From Circinella umbellata (Eukaryota > Mucoromycota > Mucoromycetes > Mucorales > Lichtheimiaceae), in NCBI GenBank assembly GCA_025093555.1, contig JAIWNF010000100.1:1-64000 (forward strand): 64,000 bases of DNA, given 5' to 3'. Made by a program: the position numbers and the translations under genes. This document shows, one piece after another, positions 10,138 through 22,507 of the stretch (the stretch's first letter is position 1; each line of letters starts with the position of its first letter). The notes below the pieces were generated by a model. That model saw only the letters and a program-made list of their open reading frames with translations. It searched no databases and was not told the DNA's origin.

Positions 10138-10979
10138 TTACGTGCGTATCGTCTTTGGTCATATGAAGTATCATCTGATGTATTATTATTGTAACGTGAC
10201 TTCTCTATGTTATTGTTGTACCGATTTTTATTGGAACTACCGTTTTGCTGACGAGTGGTATGATTATAACGTAACAATTTGCGAAGAGCTTGAGTAAGTT
10301 TTGTTTGTTCCAATACTTGGCTAGTGTCGAGTAATGGGTTGTTTGGTAAGTGATCTGGTGCTGTGATCGGAGAAGATGAAAGGCCAGTCTCTTTACAAAC
10401 AAATTCGGTACGGATGTTTGTAATGAGTGATGCCACATCAGAAAGCAACATATGGATAGTATTTGCAAAACGTAAAGCAGTAGGTCTATCCACTTGGTGC
10501 CCCCGGATGGTATCATGTGCAAAAAGATCGATAGGTCTTGTGATTCCAGAAAGGCGATATTGAACAAGACATAGCTGACGGTCAAGCTGTTGAGTACGTG
10601 GTGTAAGCCCGAGACCTTGATTAAGTGGTGGTGGTGCGTATTGGCGACCAGTATTACGTGGACATTCATGTAGAAAACTACATCTGGTGTCCTCATCCAT
10701 AATTTGACGAAAAAAATCTTTAGCCATGCCTGGAATAGCTTCCACAAGTGCAGGGTATGGTTGCAGCAATGTGTTAGGTGCCTGCTCAGTGAGAAACTCG
10801 TCTTCAGTACCTTCAAAATCTGGAACATGATGATTCGATGTATCCATTGGTAAAGATGAATGTTACTGATTATCAATATTACTAGCTTCAATACTGTTAA
10901 TCCGTGCTGACAATTGTTCCAGTGTAGCAATAATTTGGGCCATAGATGATGCAGTTTGTTCATGCTGCTCTTCGGGCAT
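10050..10979 (-). pseudogene. DIRS Gag-like protein, interrupted by one stop
   Basis: The frame opens with MPEEQHEQ at 10979 and would yield about 309 residues, but a TAA at 10863-10865 interrupts it; the next in-frame Met (MDTSNHH) is at 10847. The N-terminal part could form a short coiled coil (ATLEQLSARINSIE). The C-terminal about 80 residues are rich in Asn, Arg, Lys and Tyr, a basic nucleic-acid-binding tail of the sort seen in retroelement Gag. There is no CCHC knuckle. Gag identity rests on position and composition; the sequence itself is poorly conserved. Confidence 0.7.
10071..10077 (-). promoter_or_regulatory. Candidate -1 ribosomal slippery heptamer C_CCA_AAC
   Basis: On the coding strand the Gag codons read CGC CCA AAC, so CCCAAAC fits X_XXY_YYZ exactly in the zero frame, seven codons before the Gag stop. 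Slipping back one base puts ribosomes in the Pol frame as CCC AAA CAA CTC TTC CGA, leading into the conserved RT N-terminus. Pol has no Met until 9951. I did not find a convincing downstream stem or pseudoknot by eye. Confidence 0.5.
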
Positions 10980-11029
10980 AGTGATCACTATAACTTCGAC
11001 GGATGTGTTCCTGGAGCGAAAGAAAAAAT

Positions 11030-11157
11030 GATATCGTACATATTTAGTAGTTAGTATCATATTTATATCTATTTCCAAATATATTATATTTTTTTTTTTA
11101 CTCTGTAACTTCGAAACAAATAAAGAAAAAATGGTAACACAATCTACATCAGTACCA
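11030..11157. repeat. DIRS inverted terminal repeat (5' side of the coding strand)
   Basis: Reverse-complement partner of 6905-7033. It ends outwards in a specific segment (11158-11173) whose complement recurs at 7148-7163. It should contain the promoter for the minus-strand genes. Confidence 0.85.
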
Positions 11158-11173
11158 GCCGAAGAATAATGAA

Positions 11174-11864
11174 GTTATTATCTTATCAATTCTTATTGTT
11201 AATTATATTCAGTTGACAATTTCTTGTTGTGGTCTGGCAATATTGTATATTATCTTTGTTGAGTGGGAAAAAGTTCTCATTGATGTTTTTGTTTGTTTTT
11301 ATGGGAATGTAAATAAAATAGAATACGAATTTCTTGTGTTGTATGATGTTTGATAATAATGTGATTGATTATAACTCAAGTTGTATTGGTATAGAAAAAT
11401 ATACAAAGTTTTTTTTAATGACCTCCTGATTCTGGTCAATTTTTGGGGAAATGTAAGTAAAATAGAATAAAGGGTTTCAATGATAGTAATATTTAATAAT
11501 TTGGGTAATTATACGTAATTTGATTGTATTAATATAGAAAATATATTCAAAGCTTAAAATAGAATAAGAAGATTGTAATTGTAATTGTAAATATATTTGC
11601 TTAAACCAATCACAATTTTTTTATGACCTCTATAGTGGAGGCCTGATATTAGTGGTCTAGCCATTTAGGATCTACTAGCTATTATGTGGCTAATAAATTT
11701 GTTATGGACGGTATAGCCATATGTGGCCGAACTAAAAATTTTACATTTAAATTAAAAATAAATAAAAATTGAATTTTTTTATTTATATTGGTAGCCTCCC
11801 AAGAGAAAAAAAAGAGCCTGTATTTAAAATATATAACATTATTAACACAAACAAACAAAACACA
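11174..11864. other. Region between the DIRS element and the small convergent ORF
   Basis: AT-rich, with no protein-coding signal. A purine-poor stretch near 11640-11745 contains short repeats (CTAGCCATTTAGG, TATAGCCATATG) that could belong to the end of the neighbouring Rep-containing segment. TATTTAAAATATATAAC at 11821-11838 is a plausible TATA element for the ORF at 11865. Confidence 0.4.
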
Positions 11865-12068
11865 ATGCAATATACTGAACAACTTGACATTGAAGTTAAA
11901 AATTTAGTTGGTACTAAATGGGGTTTTCTAGGAAAACCATGGCCTGAAATTCATTATAGATTTAATCATCGAACAGTTATAAAGGATATGAAGGGTAATA
12001 CAATTGATAAGTTTAATGATCGGGAAATGTTACATGAATATATGGCCACACATGATATTCAGCTCTAA
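11865..12068 (+). CDS. Small hypothetical protein, convergent with the Rep relic
   Basis: 67 aa beginning MQYTEQLDIEVKNL. The ATG sits in a clean A/C-rich leader (AACACAAACAAAC) about 25 bp after a TATA-like motif. The protein is soluble and mixed-charge, with Trp pairs near the middle and no recognisable motif. The frame stays open 32 codons upstream, so a longer start cannot be excluded. Its stop lies only 9 bp from the 3' end of the minus-strand Rep frame; such tight convergence suggests both belong to one compact element. Function unknown. Confidence 0.45.
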   Translation: MQYTEQLDIEVKNLVGTKWGFLGKPWPEIHYRFNHRTVIKDMKGNTIDKFNDREMLHEYMATHDIQL

Positions 12069-12077
12069 ATTATTCTC

Positions 12078-13487
12078 TTACTTATTTTGCTTATTGAAAA
12101 ACCTCATATTAAAACCAATTGTATCAACCTTTTGTTTATTAGCCCAACTATATTCATGCTTTACATATTCATTAGTTATACTTATGCTTGGTTTTGTATC
12201 CACTATTTCTTTTTTTATCTCAGACTCTTTTGTTACATCTTTATTACCTATTATGACCTGTTTGATAGCCTTTTGCCTTTTAAAATAGTCTTTAGGCTGT
12301 ATTTCTTCTATGATTTGCTTATTCTTTCGTTTATTTTTATTACGTCTTCTTTCCTTTTTATGCTTTAGTATATTACTTTGTATGCTACAGTCACTGCTTT
12401 GTTCTGATTCAGATGTACTGATATCTATATATTTATGTTTCTCTGTATCCTCTGGTAGATTGTCTCAATTTATGTCTTCAGTTATTAGCTCGTCACACTT
12501 TGTTTCATTTAGTACATCTTCTTCCCAGTTTCTACAATTTGTTGGTGCTAGTGACTTCACAGTTGACCATCCTCTATTAGTTTGCTTCGGTGGGTCATAT
12601 TGTTTACTGTCCTGTATATTATGATTATTATACTTTTCCTCTTGTTTTTTCATATATTCTTCTGAGTCAGCTAGTTCCTGAAGCTCTTCTGCTCTTTTAT
12701 CTATTGGTGTATATTTTTTCACACCATCTTGACCACTATTCTTAGCATATCGTATAAATGTATGCTGATCTTGGTATTCATTTTCATATTCATTTTTAAA
12801 TAGATCCTCATACATATCCATGTTTTCATAATATATAAATTTCTCTTCATAATCCTTTACATTCATTGTATATGGATTCCATATAATATGTCCTTGACGG
12901 TTTTTATCAACATATATTATATATAAACGGTTTAAAGTTGGTTCTAGTTCATATATTAATTTATTCTTATATAACATATGAGGCATCTAATTACTATTCA
13001 ATATTATTGGCATATTCTTTTTTTTAATAATTGACTTAGTAAGTTTACCATTTAGTTTTAATCATGTTCCTTCTAAAATTTGGTTTAGAAATGTTAGTTT
13101 GAAATCAGAACCTGTTTCTTCATTATACATGAAGTCATAATCATCATCCTTATAATCTGACCAATCATTTTCTTTATTCATCAGATATGCTCGATGAGCA
13201 CCTTGTTCTATCAAATCTATGTTATATGTCTTTCCAACATTAGATGAACCTACTATCCAGTATTGTGGTATCTTATTTTTCCCACCAAACATCGTTTCAA
13301 TACCAAACATTGACCATATATCTAGTTTATTTCCTAGATTATTTTCCATATTGGCGTCATGAAAATAACTATTTAAATTGGACTTCACAGTGTCATATTT
13401 CCATAATAACTCTGGATATATTTTAGTAGCCTTTCGCATATTGAGCTGCTTAGTAATTAACTGATATCCAAGCACTTGTTGATGCAT
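12078..13487 (-). pseudogene. Rep-like superfamily 3 helicase relic, three in-frame stops
   Basis: A single frame runs from ATG at 13487 to TAA at 12078-12080, about 470 codons, broken only by TGA (13062-13064), TAG (12987-12989) and TGA (12465-12467). The SF3 helicase motifs are in order and correctly spaced: Walker A GSSNVGKT with preceding YWIV, Walker B-like YDFMYNEE, then motif C MPIILNSN beyond the first stop. This order and spacing is that of Rep proteins of circular Rep-encoding single-stranded DNA (CRESS) replicons. The remaining about 300 residues are charged and Lys/Glu-rich, with no recognised domain. No HUH endonuclease domain was found upstream, where a stop directly precedes the ATG, so the N-terminus is missing or shifted. 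An endogenised virus or a former fungal plasmid are both possible. Confidence 0.65.
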
Positions 13488-16073
13488 CTTTCAAGTCTTA
13501 ATTTCATAATTTGGATTGTTGTATCCAACACATATTATTCATAAAGATAATTATTTGTCATTTTAATTATTAAAAGTATAGCATATCTTCAAGTATGCTT
13601 TGCTGACATTTCGTGTATTTCCCTATTTGGACCATGATTTGTAAGAACACAGAAGTCCGTCTTCTATAATGATAAACGATAACAGCTGCGTAGATATATC
13701 ATATCGTCAACCGCTCAAAGTCTAATCTTAATATCATTATTCTTATATTCATAATTCACACGGCCATGGCAAATATAAATCTTGCGTATAAGCATGTCAA
13801 TATATACCACGATAATAAGATATATATATATAGAGATAATATTTTATTTTAATAAACTTCAGTCTAATTATTGTTTTTTTGGGTCTCGTTAACTTTTTAA
13901 CGTCTCTTTATTTCATTAAATTTCTATTGATATAACATCGACAAACATGTACTTCCCAGATTGGTTAATAAATAATTGCAACATATATTTTTAAGCAAAA
14001 TTAGTAATGCCTCTCACGAATTAAGATAAATTTTATCTAATATATTCAAGTATTACTTTACTTATGACTCGATAATCGAAACGATATACATATTGGACCA
14101 TGTTTGATGAATAGTGAAATTATAGAGTACAAATAAGCCAATTGATGCTACTTTAGTACACCCAAAAGATAAAATGAGCAAAAAAAAACACCAGTTTTTA
14201 TTCTTATATGTCAGGTCTGTGGGCAGCATTTATCTTGTATGAAATAGAAAGATCGGATAAATAACATATTATAGCGTCTTTGTTATGTCAGTCTTGTTAT
14301 ATTGCATAATTGGTATAAAAAAAATAGAGCCTGTTCTATTACTGTATTCTCATACAATTTATGGATAAGATGCGAAAACAAGTCTTCCAACAAACTCATT
14401 TATAACATATTTAGAATTAAGCTGCAGAATTTATATGACTTATATACGTGATGATCGAAAATACTGATAGATATATGACCATGTAATAACTGCATATAAA
14501 GTGCATACATTCGCATGTCGAATTATTGTTTAATCCCGGAAAAGACTATAAAAACTAGTATGTTTGTAGCAACTTCCAAATGAAACGGTAAAATAGACTA
14601 CCTTTCAATGGACTAATGATTGTTTATAAACCAAAATTATACTTGGTCTTTTGCGCTTATACAAGTAAGTCAAGTGCACTATCATTTTCATCCAGTTCAC
14701 TCGAAGGATCGGAAATTTCTTTGTTTCTGAAAAGATTCCTAAAAAGTGTATGATACCTTTTTTTTGCATACTCACTCTGACAACCTTTGATGTACTCATC
14801 ATAAGATAAAAATAGAGAGTTAAATATACATATAGAGAAAGAACACACGCTAATAAAACATCTATAATATGCTTTGAAATTTCAAGCCGGTCTTTTTCAT
14901 TTTATTAATACTGTAATATATTACAATTATGGATGGTGATTACTCATATAATATTTTATTGATATAAACATATTTTATTTTCGTATAGTCTATCCACATT
15001 ACCATCATCGTCATATCATGGTAATAATAATCCAAACATGTAACTAATTCGTAGTCGTTAAAAATAGATTCAATCCACCATAATGAATTCTCATTTTCTT
15101 ATTTATGACATTTGATGACATTTCTTCATTATTTTTGTATATCTCATTATTTTATCATCTCTTCTATCACAATCGGTATTTTTCACCTACGTATCTACAA
15201 AATCTTTAGCTTGAGATATAAATAATGCTTTTTGGTTTGGATAAGCAAGAATCATTTATACGTTCTCTAAACCATCTGTAAGAATAATCACTTCCCCCCA
15301 CTTAAAAAGAGTCTTCACAAAAGATGTAGTTGCGCATAAGAGAGTCTAATATAGACTATTTCAGACTGCTTGAGAGTTATGTATGAAACGTCTTTACAGA
15401 ATTGGAGTCATTAAAAGTGCCTGTCATGAAGTAGTATTATTAATTCTTGTTATTATTCGCAATGTATATTAACTATATAGGCTCAGTATGTAATTGTCTT
15501 TGAAGTCTCATAAAGCTTTATGTTTTCTTTATGACCTTATACGTATGCCTATTCCCAGTTATTTATGGACAGAAAACTCAGGTGTTGTCGTATTCTCCTT
15601 TGTATAGACAACTTTAATTTTTTATATACATTAAGTCCACTCTTTCGTTTTCATTATTACATGTTTTACTTAATTCATACATTAACGATAAAAAAGTATA
15701 TTTATTTTAGTAGAATTAGATAATTTTTTAACTATACAAAAAATCAAGGGGAGGTGGATATATAATAAACTTGAGAGAAATATTTTGTACATTTATTAAT
15801 AAAGAATTTTTTGGATTATGTCAGTAAAAAAACCAAAGTTCCATCTATACGATCTGCATGATATATTTTGAGTCAGTACTGATTTGTAGAGAATATCCAT
15901 GGTACTGAATGCAAGTTGTTTGATTTGGAATATTAAACCAAGTAGATTTTACCAAAATCACTAGCGATTGTTTGACGTTCTGTTAAAAAAAAATGGATCT
16001 GTCTTTTGAGGTCGGCACACATAAATGAAAGAAGTATCAAGTATACTTATGCTCATAACTTCAAATCTAAACA

Positions 16074-16104
<31 letters not shown>

Positions 16105-17946
16105 CTGTTATCAAATGCTACTATTACGAAGTTATTTGGAAAGAGCATGGCAAGGTCAGTGAATTCAGTAGAAACTTCTATAGTTATGTCGCTAGTAACA
16201 GTATCAATGTCAAATAGTGTAAATTCTTGATTCTTGATTGTTGGTTCAGATTTATAAAAAGAGCAGGTTGTAAAACAAACATATGTCGAAAAAGTTCTAT
16301 TTGGCAGTAAATATTGTACAGCATTGGAAGTTATATTTGGACATGCAAGATAAAAATGAACTCATAGTTTTGAAAGTGAGCTACTTTTTAAAAATGGGTT
16401 AAAAGTAAGCCAGTTCTTAAAAATGAGCCATCTAATTTTGATATTGCGTTGTATCAATGAATATGGTCCAAGTGAAACGTAACAATGATGCTTGTTATTT
16501 ATATTTATCTTTATTTAAAGAATAACTTTATAGTAAATACTTTTTTATAATCTTTTTTCACCTACTAAATAACAGTCCCAAAAGGTCAGTGAATGGTTGA
16601 TCCAATCCTGACAATCTTAGGCTCAATCTGTAATCACCCATTTTTGTAGACCCGAGGCTCGGATGCCAATTTAACTTCTAACACTGTAATACATTTTTCC
16701 CTTCCGTTCTTTAGTCCAGCAAGCAAAGGTATTTTATTTCTTATTTTTCAGAAAAGGGAAAAGTCTTTTTCGAAAAAAAAAAAAAAAAAACCAAGAATGG
16801 GAGTAGATTTGCTGGGGGCGGGAAGTGTAGTACATAAGCATTGTTATTTAGCCACACAGCCGCACACTTTACATATCCAATAGAAGAAGCTTCTTACTAT
16901 TTAACCATAATTCTCATGATTTCCTCTCTGCAAGCTTTTAATAATTTATTGCTATTTTTTTTTCTTTTTTATATTTATGATTTAAGTGATGTATTTTTAT
17001 ATACACAAAATTGTTAAATGCACCCATCACTGATTATGAATTGTTCAGTCCCCCAAAAAACTTGGAAGTCCCGCTTACTGCCCAGTGTGAGTTTTAATAT
17101 ATTCTCCGTGTTCCACCCGCTTTTTCAGAGTCCAATAAAATTTTTTTTTTGAAAAAATGAACCTCAAAATTAAAATGCAGGCAAAATACACCTTTAAAAC
17201 ATAAGGTCTAACAAGTTCGTAAAATCGAGTAGTTGGTACCTATTCTAATATATAGCTCGAGTTGTGGGTATTGCTGTTTTTCACTTTCTTTCTCATATAG
17301 AATTCCCGATATATTTGAATTATTCATCATAATTCACTATGGTAACATAACCGTGGATATGATATACTTTGTGATAGATAATGTCATTGCCATGGTAACG
17401 AGAAATGCAGCGGTATGTGTGAATAAGGCAATAGTGATTGTTTGTTATTTTTTTTGAGGGATGGGGACAAAAGGTTCTGCACATGGAAAGTGGATTTATT
17501 GAGAATCAATATGTTTATTAATAACCTATGATATACATTGGTCTATAATGGCACAAAAAAACAATATAATTATAATAGTCTTCCTTTATTTATTTTTAAA
17601 AATTGTTGCGAAAAAAAACAAAAGAGCCCAATCAATCACAAAAAAGATGATGAAACTGAATAAATGGATTATTAATTATATCTATTAGGTGGTTCTTTTT
17701 ATATATTCTATCCAAATGGGGACAAGAGTTCATTCATAGATAAAAAAAAAAAAGATGAAAAATTGCGCCATTTTAAAGTTTGTCGGATCCATCCAATAAG
17801 GTAAGAGAGTAAACTAAAGTCCGATTTCTGACACCTTTTTTTTTTTTTGATAGTGGTTTTTTTTAACCTTTTTTTTTTCTTTTTTCAAACAATACTATTT
17901 TTATTTTTGAAGTTACTTTTACTTTATACACAAAAACATAATAATA
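13488..17946. other. 4.5-kb region without a recognisable gene
   Basis: AT-rich, stop-dense sequence. It holds an (AT)n run at about 16078-16104, a 19-base A-tract near 16778 and several T-tracts near 17840-17880 just before the next gene. A minus-strand ORF at 14657-14848 is charged at its end (SSELDENDSALDLL) and could be a relict exon, but nothing identifies it. Short TTAAAAATGRG repeats occur near 16387 and 16418. Confidence 0.5.
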
Positions 17947-19251
17947 ATGCCAGCTCAAGCAATTCCAGAATTACTCCATATACCTACATTTGAACACTTG
18001 ACTATATATACTGGCAATGTTATGAAAACTAGCGTTGCAGGACGTAGTAAAACACTTGGTAAAAAATCAAATACCGAGGTGAGTTTCTTTTTGTCCTGTT
18101 TAATAATATTACTATAGCTATTGTTGTATTGAGATAGAAAAAGAAAAAAATATCTCTGCTATAAGCTGACAACAAAAGAAATGTATCTTATAAAGTATTG
18201 GTAATGAATGTTTTTTTTTATTTATTTTTGATTGGGATGTTGGTGTATACGTATATACGTTTATAGTTGATAAATGCGATTGATGATACATTATGTGCTT
18301 CACTTGGTGGAAATAAACCATCCTTTCGTTATATTGACCAAGAATCGCTTTTAGAAGTACCGGATCTTCGATCACGTAGTCGAATTTTGCCAGAAGATCG
18401 AAACGATGTTGAAGTAACAGGTAATAGAACAATGTTTTTGGGGTTGTGTACAAATATGATGTATTAGAAGGGGAGGGTATATTCATGAGAATGAAATAAA
18501 TGTTAGTAACTCATTACTGTTATTATTATAGCGAAGTTATTTTATTTAGGGGAAAAACCGAAAGATAATGCAGCTTATATTCGTTCCAGTGTGGAACATT
18601 TACAACGTCTTTTAGGAGTTGATGCGATTGATACGTTTATTGTCTCATTAGGAGAAGCAGATGTATCCTCGGCATGGAAACAATTAGAACTTCTGCACCA
18701 ACAAAATATTTTAAACAAATTGGGTGTTGCTGATTTCTCACAAAAGCAATTGGAAACTATTTTATCCGACTCTTCTATTACTGTTAAACCTTCTGTCAAT
18801 CAAATTAATGTAGGTCAATGTTGTGATATGCCATCAGCTATGATAGATCTTGCAAGAAAACATCATATTGAATTATTGCATAATGCTGACCAAGCTGGTA
18901 AGTTTAAAACAAAAATGAAATCGTAAATCATATTTTATGCATTTTGCTGACTAATTATTTCATCGATTATAAACACACGAAAAATTTATAGATATTCTTG
19001 ATACCGAGTCACTTTCTGCATTATTACAAAAACATAATATTCGCGCCACAGTAAAGCCTCGATTTGTCATCAAGTATCACGTGTTTGTAAGATGTCGAAG
19101 TGTGGTTAATGATAAAGGGTAAGTATTTGATTATATATATATTATGTCCATTATAAAACAATTCGAGTGCCCAAATTAACTCTATATTCCATTTTGATTT
19201 ACTTTTATTTTAATTATTAGATATGTGGTAGTAGGTGATTCATTGCCATAG
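17947..19251 (+). CDS. GCLM: Glutamate-cysteine ligase regulatory (modifier) subunit
   Basis: Five exons, join(17947..18078, 18267..18420, 18550..18897, 18992..19118, 19221..19251), encode 263 aa with all phases consistent. GCLM binds the catalytic subunit and improves its affinity for glutamate in glutathione synthesis, in the cytosol. The protein has the aldo-keto-reductase-like fold of the family without its oxidoreductase role. Family landmarks are LNKLGVADFSQKQLETI, VKPSVNQINVGQCCDMP, LARKHHIELL and the C-terminal IKYHVFVRCRSVVNDKGYVV. Length is close to the animal protein (about 274). The first ATG after the T-rich leader is used. Fungal relatives of aldo-keto type are the alternative, but the QINVGQCC and C-terminal blocks favour GCLM. 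Confidence 0.82.
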
Positions 19252-20016
19252 TATTATACATGTTTTTATTTTTCGTTCTATAGTTAAATTAAATATAAAA
19301 AAAAGAGAAAGAAAAAAAAAAGCTCAAAAACAAGAGAAACAAGTAATGGTATGAATTATCATGGGGAAAGAACTAAAGAAATATTGTGTACAGCTATACA
19401 AATGGCAGAGGGGCATGGGGTTCTTCAGATATATAATAGCTTATTTGGAAAGATTATAAGTGCTTATAGCATTATATAGATGTGTCTTATGGTTTGGTAT
19501 ATAGATTTCATGTTGCAGACATCATGTTAAGCAAGGGAAGGAGGGCTTGTAGAAAAAAATTATCTATAAAATAAAATAACTTTTTTTCAATCCTGGTTAT
19601 CATATGTTTACTTTAAAGCGATTAGGTGGATCAGCTAATAGCCTATTAATTCATAATAGTTGAATATCGAGTTCCCCCTTGATAGATAGTAGCCTAATTA
19701 GTTAATTATCATTCCCAGAATAATATAATTATCCAAGAACTAGTAAGTACTATAATAAAACTATTTCGTTTTTTCTCTTTAAATCTCCACTATTGTATAT
19801 TTATGTGTAAAGTTCATTTTTTTGGGCGAGTCCAAGTTGTAAATATATGAAAAAAAAGAGTGGATGGATATATTCGAGTGAACCGGGAAAAAACGAGACA
19901 TACAAGACAAAATGTGTGATATGTTTGGGAGCGGAATCAAAGAGAGTTCCTGGAAGAGGGAATGTAGTGTATATAAAAGAAAAAGGTATTGTCATATAGT
20001 AGTAAAATGGAGAGTC

Positions 20017-20060
<44 letters not shown>

Positions 20061-20168
20061 ATGTGTACTAAGGCTTTCCAGAAAATGAAGCAAAAATAAA
20101 ATAAAAGATTGTGTAAAAAAAGCAAAGCAATAAAGAAGTGAGAGAAAGGGAAAAAAAGCCAATTTTTT
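19252..20168. other. Intergenic region between the convergent GCLM and Rac genes
   Basis: 3'-side sequence of both genes, with A-tracts and a compound TA/TG microsatellite. A minus-strand ORF at 19801-19995 has no coding character. Confidence 0.55.
20017..20068. repeat. Compound (TA)n(TG)n microsatellite
   Basis: About 12 TA units run directly into about 10 GT units, ending near TATGTGTAC. Confidence 0.9.
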
Positions 20169-21701
<1,533 letters not shown>

Positions 21702-22119
21702 GGTAAAATAAAAATAGTAATAACAAAAGCAGCACAGAGAAAGAGAGAGAGAGGGAGAGAAGAGAGAGAGAAAAAAAAAGGAAGAAATAAAAGAAATAAA
21801 AGCTGGAGAAAAAAAAAATGATCCTAAATTTTATTGATTTTCATTGGCTAATAATAAACAGCACATGCTAACAATTGAAGCACGAGTATATAAAATTATA
21901 AGCTTGCTATGAAAGATAACATAATAATAATAATAAAAATGCTAGCCCTAATATGAAAATGTAAACAAGTTTATTATGTTGATTTATTATAATGACAAGT
22001 CAAGGAAAAAAAAAGCCGAGAGAAGAATTGGATTTAATAATAAATGAAACATTGAAGGAGGAAAAAAAAAAAAAGAGAGGAGTTTATTACATGACTACAA
22101 ATCTATGAATAATAAAATT
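21702..22119. other. Rac 5' flank and isocitrate lyase 3' flank
   Basis: On the Rac coding strand the sequence directly upstream of the ATG is a long CT tract (GA-rich on the plus strand, 21737-21784), a feature often seen in fungal promoters and 5' leaders. The rest is AT-rich. Confidence 0.5.
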
Positions 22120-22442
22120 TTATTTAAATTGGTCTTCTGTGACACCTTTACCCATTGCTGCTGTTGCTGCAACACCACCAGTAACAACTTTCATTAATTC
22201 ATCAACATAATTGGCTCCAGACCATTTTTGATGTTGAAGAACATCAATATTATTTTCGCGTTCTTTACGTTGAACATTGGAAACATATCCATACATTCCT
22301 TGTTCTTTGAAAGCTTTAGCAAAAGTACCTATTATTTTTTAATTTAGGGGTAGTCAAGTTAATGCCTTTTCTTTGTCGTATTTCCCTTAAACTCCCCCCT
22401 TATCTTTTTTTTATCCTTTCTTTCTCTCACCCCATCTCCCTC

Positions 22443-22507
<65 letters not shown>

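Larger units (their letters stand above)
6858..11173 (-). mobile_element. DIRS-type tyrosine-recombinase retrotransposon, about 4.3 kb
   Basis: Inverted terminal repeats (6905-7033 and 11030-11157) enclose three overlapping minus-strand frames: Gag-like, RT/RNase H/methylase-like, and tyrosine recombinase. An internal complementary region at 7081-7178, overlapping the recombinase stop, holds the complements of both outer ends. Its first 67 bases are the reverse complement of 6858-6924, and its last about 31 bases are the reverse complement of the 11139-11173 end. This is the DIRS hallmark used to copy the element through a circular intermediate. No target duplication is seen; both outer boundaries carry TGA, as expected for recombinase joining at a short shared core. 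Gag and Pol contain four stops, so this copy is probably not autonomous. Confidence 0.92.

Noticed and set aside
7148..10174. A single 1008-aa protein on the minus strand
   Set aside because: Only the C-terminal about 350 residues are a recognisable tyrosine recombinase; the rest overlaps RT/RNase H in another frame and is low complexity. Kept as a finding about overlap, not as one protein.
12087..12624. Membrane-like plus-strand ORFs (12087-12368, 12310-12624)
   Set aside because: They are antisense to the Lys/Glu-rich tail of the Rep frame; Phe/Leu/Ser-rich translations are the expected shadow.
8338..13064. UGA reassignment to Trp to explain the interrupted frames
   Set aside because: TAA and TAG also interrupt these frames, and the host genes read normally with TAA/TAG stops, so simple decay is the better explanation. 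Lack of TGA stops in about ten host genes is too small a sample.
13488..13860. HUH endonuclease domain upstream of the Rep helicase
   Set aside because: Frames here are broken and no HUH or YxxK motif could be placed with confidence.
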